From Trichobilharzia szidati (Eukaryota; Platyhelminthes; Trematoda; Strigeidida; Schistosomatidae), in NCBI GenBank assembly GCA_944472155.2, contig OX235272.1, positions 108,010,020 through 108,074,019 of the forward strand: DNA of 64,000 bases. Reading direction: 5' to 3'. Positions within the stretch are counted from its first letter, which is position 1, and each line of letters opens with the position of its first letter. Made by a program: the position numbers and the translations under genes. The notes under the pieces were generated by a model, which saw only the letters and a program-made list of their open reading frames with translations, had not been told where the DNA came from and searched no databases. Shown here piece by piece: positions 55,741 to 64,000 of the stretch.

Positions 55741-56836
55741 TAAAACACAAAATAATCGAGCAAAGAATATTCTTTTCGATAAATTCCTCTTCCAGGCTCT
55801 ACAATTATATATATGTTTATATACACAGAATATTTTAAATTAGTAGTTAATACAATATTAGCGTTTTTTTAAATAATATCGATTTGTAAAGTATGGTCAA
55901 TGCTATTGCAGTTCATTAAAGATGCTTAAATTATAATAATAATAAAGATATAATAGCGAATAGAATATCAACTAAAATTAGGGAAATTCCACAAAAATTC
56001 CGGATTATTCAAACCTGGATGGCCAAGGTAATGATAATGACTGAACTAACTTCTTTTGGGTGCATAAATTAGGCTTATTAATATGAATCCCCACAGCCTC
56101 AGCAATATTTAGTAGTCGAACTCTTAAAGCAAAATTGAGATTCGTAGGTATGCGGTAAATGACCCTGAAAGCATGATTAACGTCAATCTTGTGTTCTGTC
56201 TCCACAAGATGAGACAGAATAGCGCTGCGAATAGATTTTGTTTGACCTTTGCTTAACCAGGCAGGGTGATGTTCGGAAATTCGACGAGAAACACGCCTAA
56301 TTGTACGGCCTATGTACTGGTTAAGCAAAGGTCAAACAAAATCTATTCGCAGCGCTATTCTGTCTCATCTTGTGGAGACAGAACACAAGATTGACGTTAA
56401 CCATGCTTTCAGGGTCATTTAACGCATACCAACAAATCTCAATTTCGCTTTAAGAGTTCGACTACTAAATATTGCTGAGGCTGTGGGGATCCATATTAAT
56501 AAGCCTAATTTATGCATCCAAAAGAAGTTAGTTCAGTCATTATCATTACCTTGACCATCCAGGTTTGAATAATCCGGAATTTTTGTGGAATTTCCCTAAT
56601 TTTAGTTGATATTCTATTCGCTATTATATCTTTATTGTTATTATAATTTAAGCATCTTTAATGAACTATAATTGCATTTATCTTACTTTACAAATCGATA
56701 TTATTTAAAAAACGCTAATATTGTTATTAACTACTAATTTAAAATATTCTGTGTACATAAACATATATATAATTGTAGAGCCTGGAAGAGGAATTTATCG
56801 AAAAGAATATTCTTTGCTCAATTATTTTGTGTTTTA
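55741..56836. repeat. Near-perfect palindrome built from PLE-4 3' ends
   Basis: The left arm 55741-56260 and right arm 56317-56836 (520 bp each) are reverse complements with few differences; the spacer is 56 bp. The minus ORF 56328-56005 encodes LNQYIGRTIRRVSRRISEHH (GIY-YIG, partly in the spacer), PAWLSKGQTKSIRSAI, VIYRIPTNLNFALRVRLLNI and NKPNLCTQKKLVQSLSLPW. The right arm repeats the same protein C-terminus on the plus strand but lacks the GIY-YIG motif and has one stop. Outer ends: AAAGAATATTC terminal motif. Confidence 0.9.
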
Positions 56837-57424
56837 TAGATGTCTGAATGAATATTTTTGCAATTCTGTTTCTAGTTAGTTTCATACCACTTCATTTCGT
56901 CTTCTGTATCATTAAACTTGTCATTTCATCTCCCCGTCACTATGTTATGAGCCTGTCGCTAATTGGTATGATCTCATTGATAGCTGATATGACCGAGTGG
57001 AGTGATGCGTGTGAGAATAATAATAGTGACGCCATGAACAACTCAAATGATGTGGTAGATACACCTATTCGACCATGGTACCTTACTCTTTACTGAACCA
57101 CGTAAATATCAAAAGGGAAAGATTAGCCTGTGACTGTTAGGATACGGTTTATTCAGGAAAAGAACACGTCATATTTCCATATACATATATTTTTTACCCC
57201 ATTAAAATTGGTCCAAGGAAGTGGAAACAGATTGCTCCAGTAGATCGGGGATTCGGTTACGACAGGTGGAAAATAAATATTCTGATTGGTTGGCGATTTG
57301 ACGAAGATCACAGTGAGGAGGAAGGCGAATAAAGTTTGCAGTTATCCGATCACAGGATGAATCACATGATTAGCCATAAGATTATTACTATATTCAGCTG
57401 ATTCCTATCACACTACCTGACCCA
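56837..57424. other. Unidentified 82-codon frame
   Basis: The plus frame 56848-57096 starts hydrophobic (FAILFLVSFIPLHFVFCIIK) and then acidic/Asn-rich (EWSDACENNNSDAMNNSND). It could be a short membrane protein exon or chance. No splice or homology support. Confidence 0.25.
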
Positions 57425-57862
57425 TTTTATTCTTCTTATCGTATTCTTTTACGTTCCAAGTGAAACATTGGGCTTCAGGCTAAAGCTTTGAAGTTTCGGT
57501 AGCAGTGGTGCGTCGGTGGCACAGAGGTTAGGACTCTCGCCGATCATGCATATGTTCAGAGGTTCGATCCCCCGCCGACGCACACCTGATATCTATGGTC
57601 AGCCTGCTAAGTTTGGGCTACCGATATCACACGCTGAAAATTTCATACTTGTACCAAAATACTGTGTGGAATCAAGCTACAATAAAATTAAAAAATTAAA
57701 TTTTACGGGATAGGGTTGCTAGCTTCATGTTCAACCTTCCCTCTCCACCAGTCTTATTACTCGCTTAACAAGGTAAAGGAGTGCATCAGCCGGGGATCGA
57801 ACCGTGAACCACATGCGTTGTTGGCGAGCATTGTACCGCTCTGTATCACTGGCGTACTCATG
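57425..57862 (-). repeat. SINE-L copy split by SINE-B
   Basis: The LINE-A-like tail complement (ACGTTCCAAGTGAAACATTG) lies at 57450-57475, and the remainder of the body with box B (CGGTTCGATCCCC on the minus strand) at 57706-57862. The SINE-B copy 57508-57705 sits between. Confidence 0.75.
57508..57705 (+). repeat. SINE-B copy (tRNA-like head, LINE-B-like tail)
   Basis: 57510-57582 is tRNA-like: a perfect 7-bp acceptor stem GCGTCGG/CCGACGC, box A-like GGCACAGAGG and box B AGGTTCGATCCC. The body follows with GATATCTATGG, then the tail GCTGAAAATTTCATACTTGT and GTGTGGAATCAAGC with an A-rich end. The anticodon arm is abnormal, so this is not a working tRNA gene. Confidence 0.8.
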
Positions 57863-57994
57863 ACCCGTTTTACGCCTCTTAAAATCAATTTAATGAGTCG
57901 TTTGCGGTTTCACCGTTTTAAGGTGTGTATTTAGACATACATGGATTAATCTCTGAGACAAGTATATGACTAATGGCAGGATCAACCAGTTTGT

Positions 57995-58215
57995 GCGTCG
58001 GTGGCTTAGCGGTAGAACGCTAGCCAACCACGACTCACATGATCTGGAGTTCGATCCCCAGTCGATGCTCTCCTAAACCTCGATAAGCCAGTAGTTAGGC
58101 CGGTAAAGAGGGAAGGTTGTGCATGAAGCTAGCAACTTAACACCACTGCTACGGGAACTTCAAAGCTCAAGCTTGAAGCCTTATGTTTCATTGGAAACCA
58201 ATATTGAGTTGTCGT
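57995..58215 (+). repeat. SINE-L copy
   Basis: Head GTGCGTCGGTGGCTTAGCGG (box A) and box B GAGTTCGATCCCC at about 58048, body with AAGCCAGTAGTTAGGCCGGT, LINE-A-like tail GCCTTATGTTTCATTGGAAA. Confidence 0.78.
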
Positions 58216-58599
58216 TTATATTTACTAATTTATGCTTGTCAGTAAAAATTTTAAATACGATATAGTGACTGCATTACCATTCTCTCAGAGCAGTTCACCT
58301 ACTGGTCATCAGCTTTTCTAATAAGCTGTTTTCCTTTCAGTAGTCATCTTTTAGTCTAACAAATGAAGTAGTAAATTTAAATTTTAGGGGAAAATCCTTT
58401 CACCTTACTATTCCATCCCTTTTTTTTCTTCACCTCGATTTCAATTCTACCGCCTAATTGACAAGTTTTATTTCTCATTCTCTAAGTTCATATATAACTA
58501 CATAATTACTGTTTTATTTTGAAAGCCATACTTCTGGAAAATAATTAAAAAGATTTAATAGTGTGAAATATATCCCATATCATGAATTAAAAGTCAGTC
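58216..58599. other. No gene seen
   Basis: AT-rich. Confidence 0.35.
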
Positions 58600-58745
58600 C
58601 GAAGTTGCTTTGACGTCCAGCTCACTTACGTGTCGTACACATAGCTGAAGCTGTTGCAGTAAGATCAACTAAACGGGAACTTTGTATTCAAAAAGAACAC
58701 GTTCAAACAATGTTCCTACCTTGGCCAAACTTGGATTGATGTTTC
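58600..58745 (+). mobile_element. PLE C-terminal fragment
   Basis: Plus frame: LRVVHIAEAVAVRSTKRELC, IQKEHVQTMFLPWPNLD, stop. This is the conserved extreme C-terminus of PLE endonuclease proteins (compare PLE-4 at 56.1 kb). Only about 45 codons remain. Confidence 0.75.
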
Positions 58746-58974
58746 TTCTTCTCACCAAGAATGCCTCTTCAACTTATCCAATTCAGGTTCTTTTTCTTTT
58801 GCTCTGATTATTATTACAATCATTATTATTATTATTCGTCATAATTTATGCCCTTCATGCAAACATTCTCTCAATACTATCGAATTTTGCATTTATACTA
58901 TTCGGACTTATTATTATTAGTGATATTATCTCTTTCTTCAATATATGCCTCCCTCTGTTTCGTTTCACACATTC
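58746..58974. other. No gene seen
   Basis: Contains an ATT microsatellite at about 58806-58835. Confidence 0.4.
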
Positions 58975-59160
58975 TTTTTTTTGATTACAGCTTGATTCCA
59001 CACAGTACTTTTTTGGTAGAAGTATGGAATTTTCAGCATGTGATATCGATAGCCCAAATTTTGCAGGCCGACCATTGATATCAGGTGTGCGTCGGCAGCG
59101 GATCGAACCCCGGACCATATGCATGGTCGGCTACCGACCATGTGATACCGACGCACATTC
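58975..59160 (-). repeat. SINE-B copy
   Basis: Minus strand from 59158: GTGCGTCGGTATCACATGGT, a GACCATGCATATGGTC hairpin in the anticodon-arm position, box B GGGTTCGATCCG, then the body and the LINE-B-like tail (complement of CAGCTTGATTCCACACAGTA). Confidence 0.8.
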
Positions 59161-59479
59161 ATTACTTCATGATGAACTTCTCATTGCAGTCTTACTATCT
59201 GCTCTTTAGAACATACTACTTTCACTAGGCACTCACCATACACCTTTTATAACCTTGAACTGACTTATCAGTTTTTTGCAACCCATTTTCTACGAATATA
59301 TTATGATTAATCACCACCATCATCTGTCATTGCACAATATTTCTAAGTGAATTCAGTCTAGCACGTTTGTCACACAAATACGACTATTTATTTTGTCATC
59401 CTATAACTAATCTGCTATTCTACGTAAAAATGTATCCACTGCATAACTGGCCATTGCTGTGACGACAAAAAATATTATA

Positions 59480-59795
59480 TATGAAGTCAATTGGTTGCTG
59501 GTGACTAGCGGTGGAATCCACGATGCGCATTTAGTCCTATTTGGGACTCATTGGTGTCTGGATGTACCTACATTCCCCAGTCATTGAGTGAAGGTGTTCC
59601 CACCGAAGGTGCATCTAGATGACGAGTCCCAAGTAGGACGAAATGCGCATCCTAGATTCCACTGCTAGTCACCATCCACCAACTGACTTCAATTTATATG
59701 ACCAGACATCGTCGAAGCATCTGCATAAGGAGCCGACATGTCAACCTGAGACCGGGCACTTCGGTTCAATCGATCGACGGGAAAATCTAAATTGA
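59480..59795. ncRNA. Second head-to-head pair of Sm-alpha-type hammerhead sequences
   Basis: Plus copy: ATCTAG (59613-59618), ATGACGAG with C3 to A (59619-59626), stem II GTCCCAAGTAGGAC, GAAA (59640-59643), triplet ATC, CTAGAT (59652-59657) pairing perfectly with ATCTAG. Minus copy (about 59490-59570): stem II GTCCCAAATAGGAC kept, but the core reads CCAATGAG and GAAA has become TAAA. The downstream 59690-59790 matches 50225-50330. Confidence 0.8.
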
Positions 59796-60204
59796 ATTTA
59801 AAATATGATATTTTTTAATAATTGTAAGAACCTGAAGTAGAGAAATTATTGAAAAGAATATTCTTCGTTCAGATTGACTTTTAGTATTAATTATAGACAG
59901 TCTTATTTTTATTGACAATCACTTATAAAAAATTCGGTGTTAGAAAACGCTGTCACTAGAATTGTGATGTATGCTTATTATTTTACTTATCTAGTAGTAT
60001 ATGTTCAGTGTATCCGATTAATACAAATTATTCATTTATGATACTAATCAGCGTGACATATCTCCCACTTATATATTTGAACTTGAACTAAAAACGTGCA
60101 TTGCTTGCTTTCACCACTATAGAATTATCAAGAATTATCAATACTCCTGAAGTGCAAACGATACCTCTGTTTGTGACTTCAGTATCCTGTTTGTTGTGTA
60201 GGAA
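59796..60204. other. PLE-like end remnant, otherwise nothing
   Basis: 59840-59890 (AAAAGAATATTCTTCGTTCA) resembles PLE-4-type ends at 29185-29240 in reverse. No coding region. Confidence 0.4.
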
Positions 60205-61795
60205 ACCTATTTATTATTATTATTTTTCTCTTGGGTTCCGAGTGGAACATAGGGCTTCGACAACATATCTCCACTTTGTCTTATCTTCTGCCGTCCTCTT
60301 CAGCTTGGACCACGATTGCCCACAATCTCTCATCTCTTCCTCACACGATCTCCTCCATGTCACCCTCCTGCTGACGACCCACTCGTCGCTTTCCACTAGG
60401 ATTCCACTTGAGGGCCTAATGCGCAATGTCATTCGGTGGTCTCCTCAATGTATGCCCGATCAACCCATTTCCATTTTCTCCTAAATATTAGTTGAGCAAT
60501 CGGTTCTTGTTTGGTTTTTTGCTACAGTTTCTTGTTACTAATTCTTTCTGGCCATTTGATCCTCAGTATGGAGCTAGCGAAGGCAGCTTTTGATAAGAGC
60601 CTGCAGTAGCCTCTTGGAAATTCCTTTCGTGATACTCTGGCTAAGTTTCTGACACAGTGGTTAGGACTCTCGCCGACCATGCACATGGTCCGGGGTTCGA
60701 TCCCCTGCCGACGCACACCCGATATCTATGGTATGCCTGAATTTGGGCAACCGATATCCATGCTGAAAATTCCATACTTGTACTGAAAATACGGTGTGGA
60801 ATCAAGCTGTAAATCAAATAATACAAATATTAATAATAATAATATAGAAGGACCAAATTGACGCTGGTGTTGAAAATCCAAATCATTTTTCATGCTGGCT
60901 GAGTGTAGAGGATTTCCAAATTGGTTTCTGGTTGATGAAGGCGTATCTTGCCTTTCCCATTCTGACTGGCTGACTTTGACATCTTCATCCGTTCTGTCGC
61001 CTGTGGTTGAAACGATGCTTCCTAGCCAGATAAGTGAAGGAGGTAACCTCTGTCAAATCTCTGTCGTTGATGGTGATTGGTGCTGGTCTTTTTTGTTGAT
61101 GCTGCTGCTGTTGGTTAGTGGTTATCTTCATCACCTCCATCCTCTCTATATTCATCCGGAGTCCTGTCTTCACTGGCTGTCTCTTCAGCCAGTTTGTTGT
61201 TTTTTGCCTGCCTGTAAATCTTCGAGTTTGTGTGACTCTAGACATATATCATCTGCGAAATCCAGATCTTCTAGAGTCTTCTTATCGGTGGTCCAGCGTA
61301 TTCTTGTCTCCTCACTCCCCACGTGCAGTGTGTCGCATAATCCAGTTAACCACAATTAAGAATATCATCGGTGATAATAGACAGCTTTGTCTTACTCCTG
61401 TATGTACTTCGAATGCCTCGCTGAGTTCTCCGTTGTGAATCACTTGACACGTGGCATTGTCATATGGCTGTTGAATGAAGTTGATAAAGACTTGAGGTGC
61501 TCTGTATTGTTGAAGTAGTTTCCAAATTAATTCTCGGTCTACGCCGTTGAAGGCCTTTTCGAAGTCGATGAAATTGAGTTAGAGAGAGAGAGATCTGAAT
61601 GCCATTCTATGCTTTGTTCCGTGATGAGGGTGCGTAGAGTGTCAATCTGATCAGCACATGATTTGCCCTTCTTGAATCCATCTTGTTCCGGTGAGCTAGG
61701 GTAGTTCTGCATACACTGCATCCTTTATTCTTTCCAGGATGATACGACTTAGTATTTCACTTGGCGTGGACAAGAGCATTATTTCACGCTAGTCA
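60205..61795 (-). mobile_element. LINE-A copy split by SINE-B
   Basis: Minus strand from 61795: FQDGFKKGKSCADQIDTLRT (61690 area), FIDFEKAF, the region GVRQSCLLSPMIF-like near 61400, WIMRHTARGE, then VKTGLRMNIERMEVMKI, RPAPITINDRDLTEVTSFTY, KARYAFINQKPIWKSS. The SINE-B intervenes at 60646-60846, followed by KWRYVVEALCSTRNPREK (stop near 60220) and the (AAT)n tail. It covers most of the RT, with frame breaks. Confidence 0.87.
60646..60846 (+). repeat. SINE-B copy inserted in LINE-A
   Basis: Begins within the tRNA-like head (CAGTGGTTAGGACTCTCGCC), with a GACCATGCACATGGTC hairpin, box B GGGGTTCGATCCCC, body, GCTGAAAATTCCATACTTGT tail and AAT repeats. The flanking LINE-A is interrupted exactly here compared with 22515-22540. 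Confidence 0.82.
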
Positions 61796-62180
61796 TTTCT
61801 TGCACAGTTATTAAATCAGTTTCATTATCTACATACAACAGCCCAATTTAATCTTATTTTAATGTCTTTAACAGTTTAAATTTGTTTTGTCATAATTATT
61901 GTTTAGATTGAAAATGTTATACTTGGGTGTTTATTTATCAAAACATGACCTTGGAGCGTGCATTTCATCACGCGATTTCACATAGATTGCATGTACGATT
62001 AATGCCAAACTATTATCCTACTTCCGATTATGAATATGTATGTCAACATTTTTTGATGTTAGTTACACAAATGTTAAGGACATTGAAAACGCTCGTTTCG
62101 ATTCATCTGTATTACCCATTAAACTTGTGATCAAGGTGTAGTTTTGCTTACAATGGTTAGCGGAGTTTTCCTCAGTCTAC
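61796..62180. other. Unidentified 67-codon frame
   Basis: The plus frame 61927-62130 (MTLERAFHHAISHRLHVRLM, then YYPTSDYEYVCQHFLM) is protein-like in composition but begins at a GTG, has no acceptor AG between the upstream stop and the frame, and matches nothing I know. Confidence 0.25.
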
Positions 62181-62184
62181 CTGA

Positions 62185-63215
62185 ACGGCTTTAAGTTTAT
62201 TATTCTAGCATACCGTTGTCAAAAGAACAATGTAAAGGACGCGTTAGTTTGCGGTTAAATCCACTGGGTTAATTTAAAGATTTGAAGATGGAAATCAAAC
62301 ATTTATTTGTGACCAATTTAGATCATGAAGAGGTTGTATTGATCATGTCTTCACCCTTCGACAGATTCCGGGCCTTTATTGACCCAAAAGCGACATTCGA
62401 TTCTGTAGACTGACAGGTACTATGGTAATGTTTGGCCATAAAGAAAATGTCGAGAAAATACATCTCGCTGATCAAGGCACTCTACTCGAACTTATGCAAC
62501 CAAATAACATCCTACGTAGGGTAGCCATCTGAAGTGATGACAGCCAGTGGTGTCCTTCACGGATACCCACTATCCCCATTTCTGTTTAATTTCATCATAA
62601 ATTTACTAATGGACTTAACCCTAAGTGACTTCAGCGATTCAGGGATTGACTTGTTACCAAGGAATAATCTCGTTGAGTTAGAAAATCAATCGACGAGGTT
62701 GTGAAATTACATCGATTGAGATAGTTAGGACATGTGTTACGCATGCCTAGCCATCGCCTACCTCGATGGGAAATGTTAGCTGCCATAGGATTGCGTTGGA
62801 GTAGAGCTAACTAGTGGTGGTGAGACTAAAACATGGCCTCATCAGTCAATGAAATCCTCTGCAGTTAGTTTGAACCAGCCACATCTAGAGGTGTAGACTT
62901 CTTAACTGGTTGGGGTCCTCGGGATGGTAAGAACCACTAGTGGGCAGAGAAAACTGGTGATGTGGCTCAAATCGTTGTTAATGGCTGTCGCAGATGCATT
63001 CACTCTTTATGATTTATAATAATGAATAAAACTCTATTGTCATTCCATATTACCATTCTTTTTGCCTCACACTTCTGTTTATTATCTCTCTTTACTCTAT
63101 TCTCTTTCTTTGTATGCTACAAGGAGGGAATGTGGCAACTTGAACTGCTGCACATCTGTGCAAAGTTCTACGTTGAAACCAGTCAGTCAGTTAGTCAGTT
63201 AAACCAATAATGCGG
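62185..63215 (+). mobile_element. LINE-C copy with internal deletion
   Basis: Plus: FIDPKATFDSVD (palm A), KYISLIKALYSNLCNQITSY, EVMTASGVLHGYPLSPFLFN (palm B), FSDSGIDLLPRNNLVELE. The text then jumps to KSIDEVVKLHRLR and LGHVLRMPSHRL (about 62690-62760), so the catalytic YADD block and thumb are deleted. The C-terminal text and the 3' end with CAGT repeats follow (63175-63202). Confidence 0.82.
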
Positions 63216-63590
63216 AATAGGCTTGTGATTCCTGACAACAGCACATGACAGTGTGTTCAGTGGGATATATTTATTATGAAATTATTTTTACTGACAAAAT
63301 TTCAGCTGTACTATTTAAACAAGATACCCTGAAGAATTATCTTATTGCTTACTATTTTTAATGTGAAAACATAATTAGTCCTGAACTATACTTTTTATTT
63401 AATGGGTTTAGTAGCTGGCATGACATTATCTGTAAATGGAAAATGTAGTGCTGAGTGACAACAAACGTGGTTGTTTATTCCTAGATGCATTCATCAAAGT
63501 TTCTCTGTTGAGTGCACAGTTTATTTAGTATGCTGAGTACAACAAAACAGTAAATTTCGTTTTAGTACTAGCTTCTAGGAGTTATTCAAG
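63216..63590. other. No gene seen
   Basis: AT-rich; no recognised family. Confidence 0.35.
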
Positions 63591-63790
63591 TGTTGGATTT
63601 CAGGGATTTCATTTAACTGGTTATAGGATTTCATCATGTGCTGATATCGGTTACACAACTATTGGATAACCAGCTGGGAGTACTGGAGTTCTGTATTGTC
63701 AGCCTGTTCTGGGACTCTTCGTCAGTACGCACACACCGTTTGTGGGTTCGTGTCTACGACCTTCCGGTTACAAGACGAACTCAAGCTCTA
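63591..63790 (-). repeat. SINE-H copy
   Basis: Minus strand: tRNA-like end, hammerhead-like block ACGAAGAG (core lost), stem II region CCCAGAACAGG, ATACAGAACTCC (GAAA and the triplet lost), then the tail ending near 63595. Confidence 0.75.
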
Positions 63791-63829
63791 GGATTTAACC
63801 GGAAAGAAGCAATCTATTACTCAATGATA

Positions 63830-63955
63830 GGATATTATTCCAATTTTTTAGTAAATATGAATTCCATTGGTCAGCTTATGGAGATGATTTCGTCGGAAAA
63901 GAACACTTTCTTCATTGAATTGTCTTTTTTATTTTTTTTTCGACATGAATTCTCT
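63830..63955 (+). mobile_element. PLE-3 3' end remnant
   Basis: GGAGATGATTTCGTCGGAAA and TTCTTCATTGAATTGTC match the 3' ends at 24820-24870 and 49515-49570. The 106-codon ORF across it (63638-63958) is an artefact of joined repeats. Confidence 0.6.
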
Positions 63956-64000
63956 TGACGCATACTATTAGAATTTAGGTTGTGTTAGTGAAATAACATT

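Noticed and set aside
57510..57582. Possible functional tRNA gene with a perfect acceptor stem
   Set aside because: The anticodon arm does not form a normal 5-bp stem with 7-nt loop, it continues into a SINE body, and it occurs in several diverged copies.
61927..62130. 67-codon frame as an exon, possibly lipase
   Set aside because: No acceptor between the upstream stop and the frame, and no lipase motifs.
1..64000. CRISPR array or phage/bacterial gene cluster
   Set aside because: No regularly spaced short repeats with unique spacers; the content is clearly metazoan retroelements and spliced exons.

Overview
The window looks like repeat-dense intergenic and intronic DNA from a blood fluke (Schistosomatidae, Platyhelminthes). 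The reasons are AT-rich DNA with (ATT)n/(TA)n microsatellites, many Penelope-like elements (PLEs, reverse transcriptase plus GIY-YIG endonuclease), schistosome-type non-LTR retrotransposons, a Merlin-type DNA transposase, and short elements carrying hammerhead ribozyme sequence of the schistosome type. The species cannot be fixed from the sequence alone. There is no operon-like gene layout, and no rRNA, CRISPR array or convincing functional tRNA gene.

Only two stretches look like host protein-coding exons. Both belong to the acid (lysosomal/gastric) lipase family: the last exon on the minus strand at 41445-41747 and a middle exon on the plus strand at 52602-52904. They lie on opposite strands, on either side of an N gap (51220-51717). 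Reversing everything right of that gap would put both in order on one strand.

The rest is almost all mobile DNA, mostly broken. Provisional family names used here: PLE-1 (7.85-10.1 and 25.1-28.7 kb), PLE-2 (3.4, 13.7-15.0, 29.7-32.9, 45.3-45.9 kb), PLE-3 (10.1-11.7, 18.1-24.9, 47.5-49.6, 54.7, 63.8 kb) and PLE-4 (7.0-7.8, 28.8-29.6, 35.9, 50.8, 53.1, 55.7-56.8, 58.6 kb). LINE-A is an RTE-like LINE with a 3' tail ending in (ATT)n, about ten copies. LINE-B is CR1/SR1-like and LINE-C is RTE/SR2-like. SINE-H has a tRNA-like promoter plus a hammerhead segment, in about a dozen copies. SINE-L has a tRNA-like head and a LINE-A-like tail; SINE-B has a tRNA-like head and a LINE-B-like tail. Two Sm-alpha-type hammerhead repeats sit at 50.1 and 59.6 kb.

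Layout: 0-7 kb SINE-H, LINE-A and PLE scraps; 7-12 kb PLE-4, PLE-1 and PLE-3 in series; 12-16 kb an uncharacterised inverted-repeat region around a PLE-2 copy and a fold-back element; 16-25 kb a long LINE-A copy, then a PLE-3 palindrome interrupted by LINE-B and by an N gap (20023-20518); 25-33 kb a nearly complete PLE-1 with inverted terminal repeats and two PLE-2 copies; 33-41 kb LINE-A/B/C fragments including a 438-codon internally deleted LINE-B ORF inside LINE-C; 41-53 kb the lipase exons among SINE-H pairs, a Merlin transposase, a perfect PLE-2 end palindrome and a long PLE-3 copy; 53-64 kb PLE-4 pieces, nested SINEs, LINE-A split by a SINE, and an internally deleted LINE-C.

The most striking theme is head-to-head (inverted) duplication. 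PLE ends, SINE-H units and hammerhead repeats all recur as palindromic pairs. One SINE-H hammerhead (52211-52264, minus) keeps every core box needed for self-cleavage, whereas most other copies have lost it.
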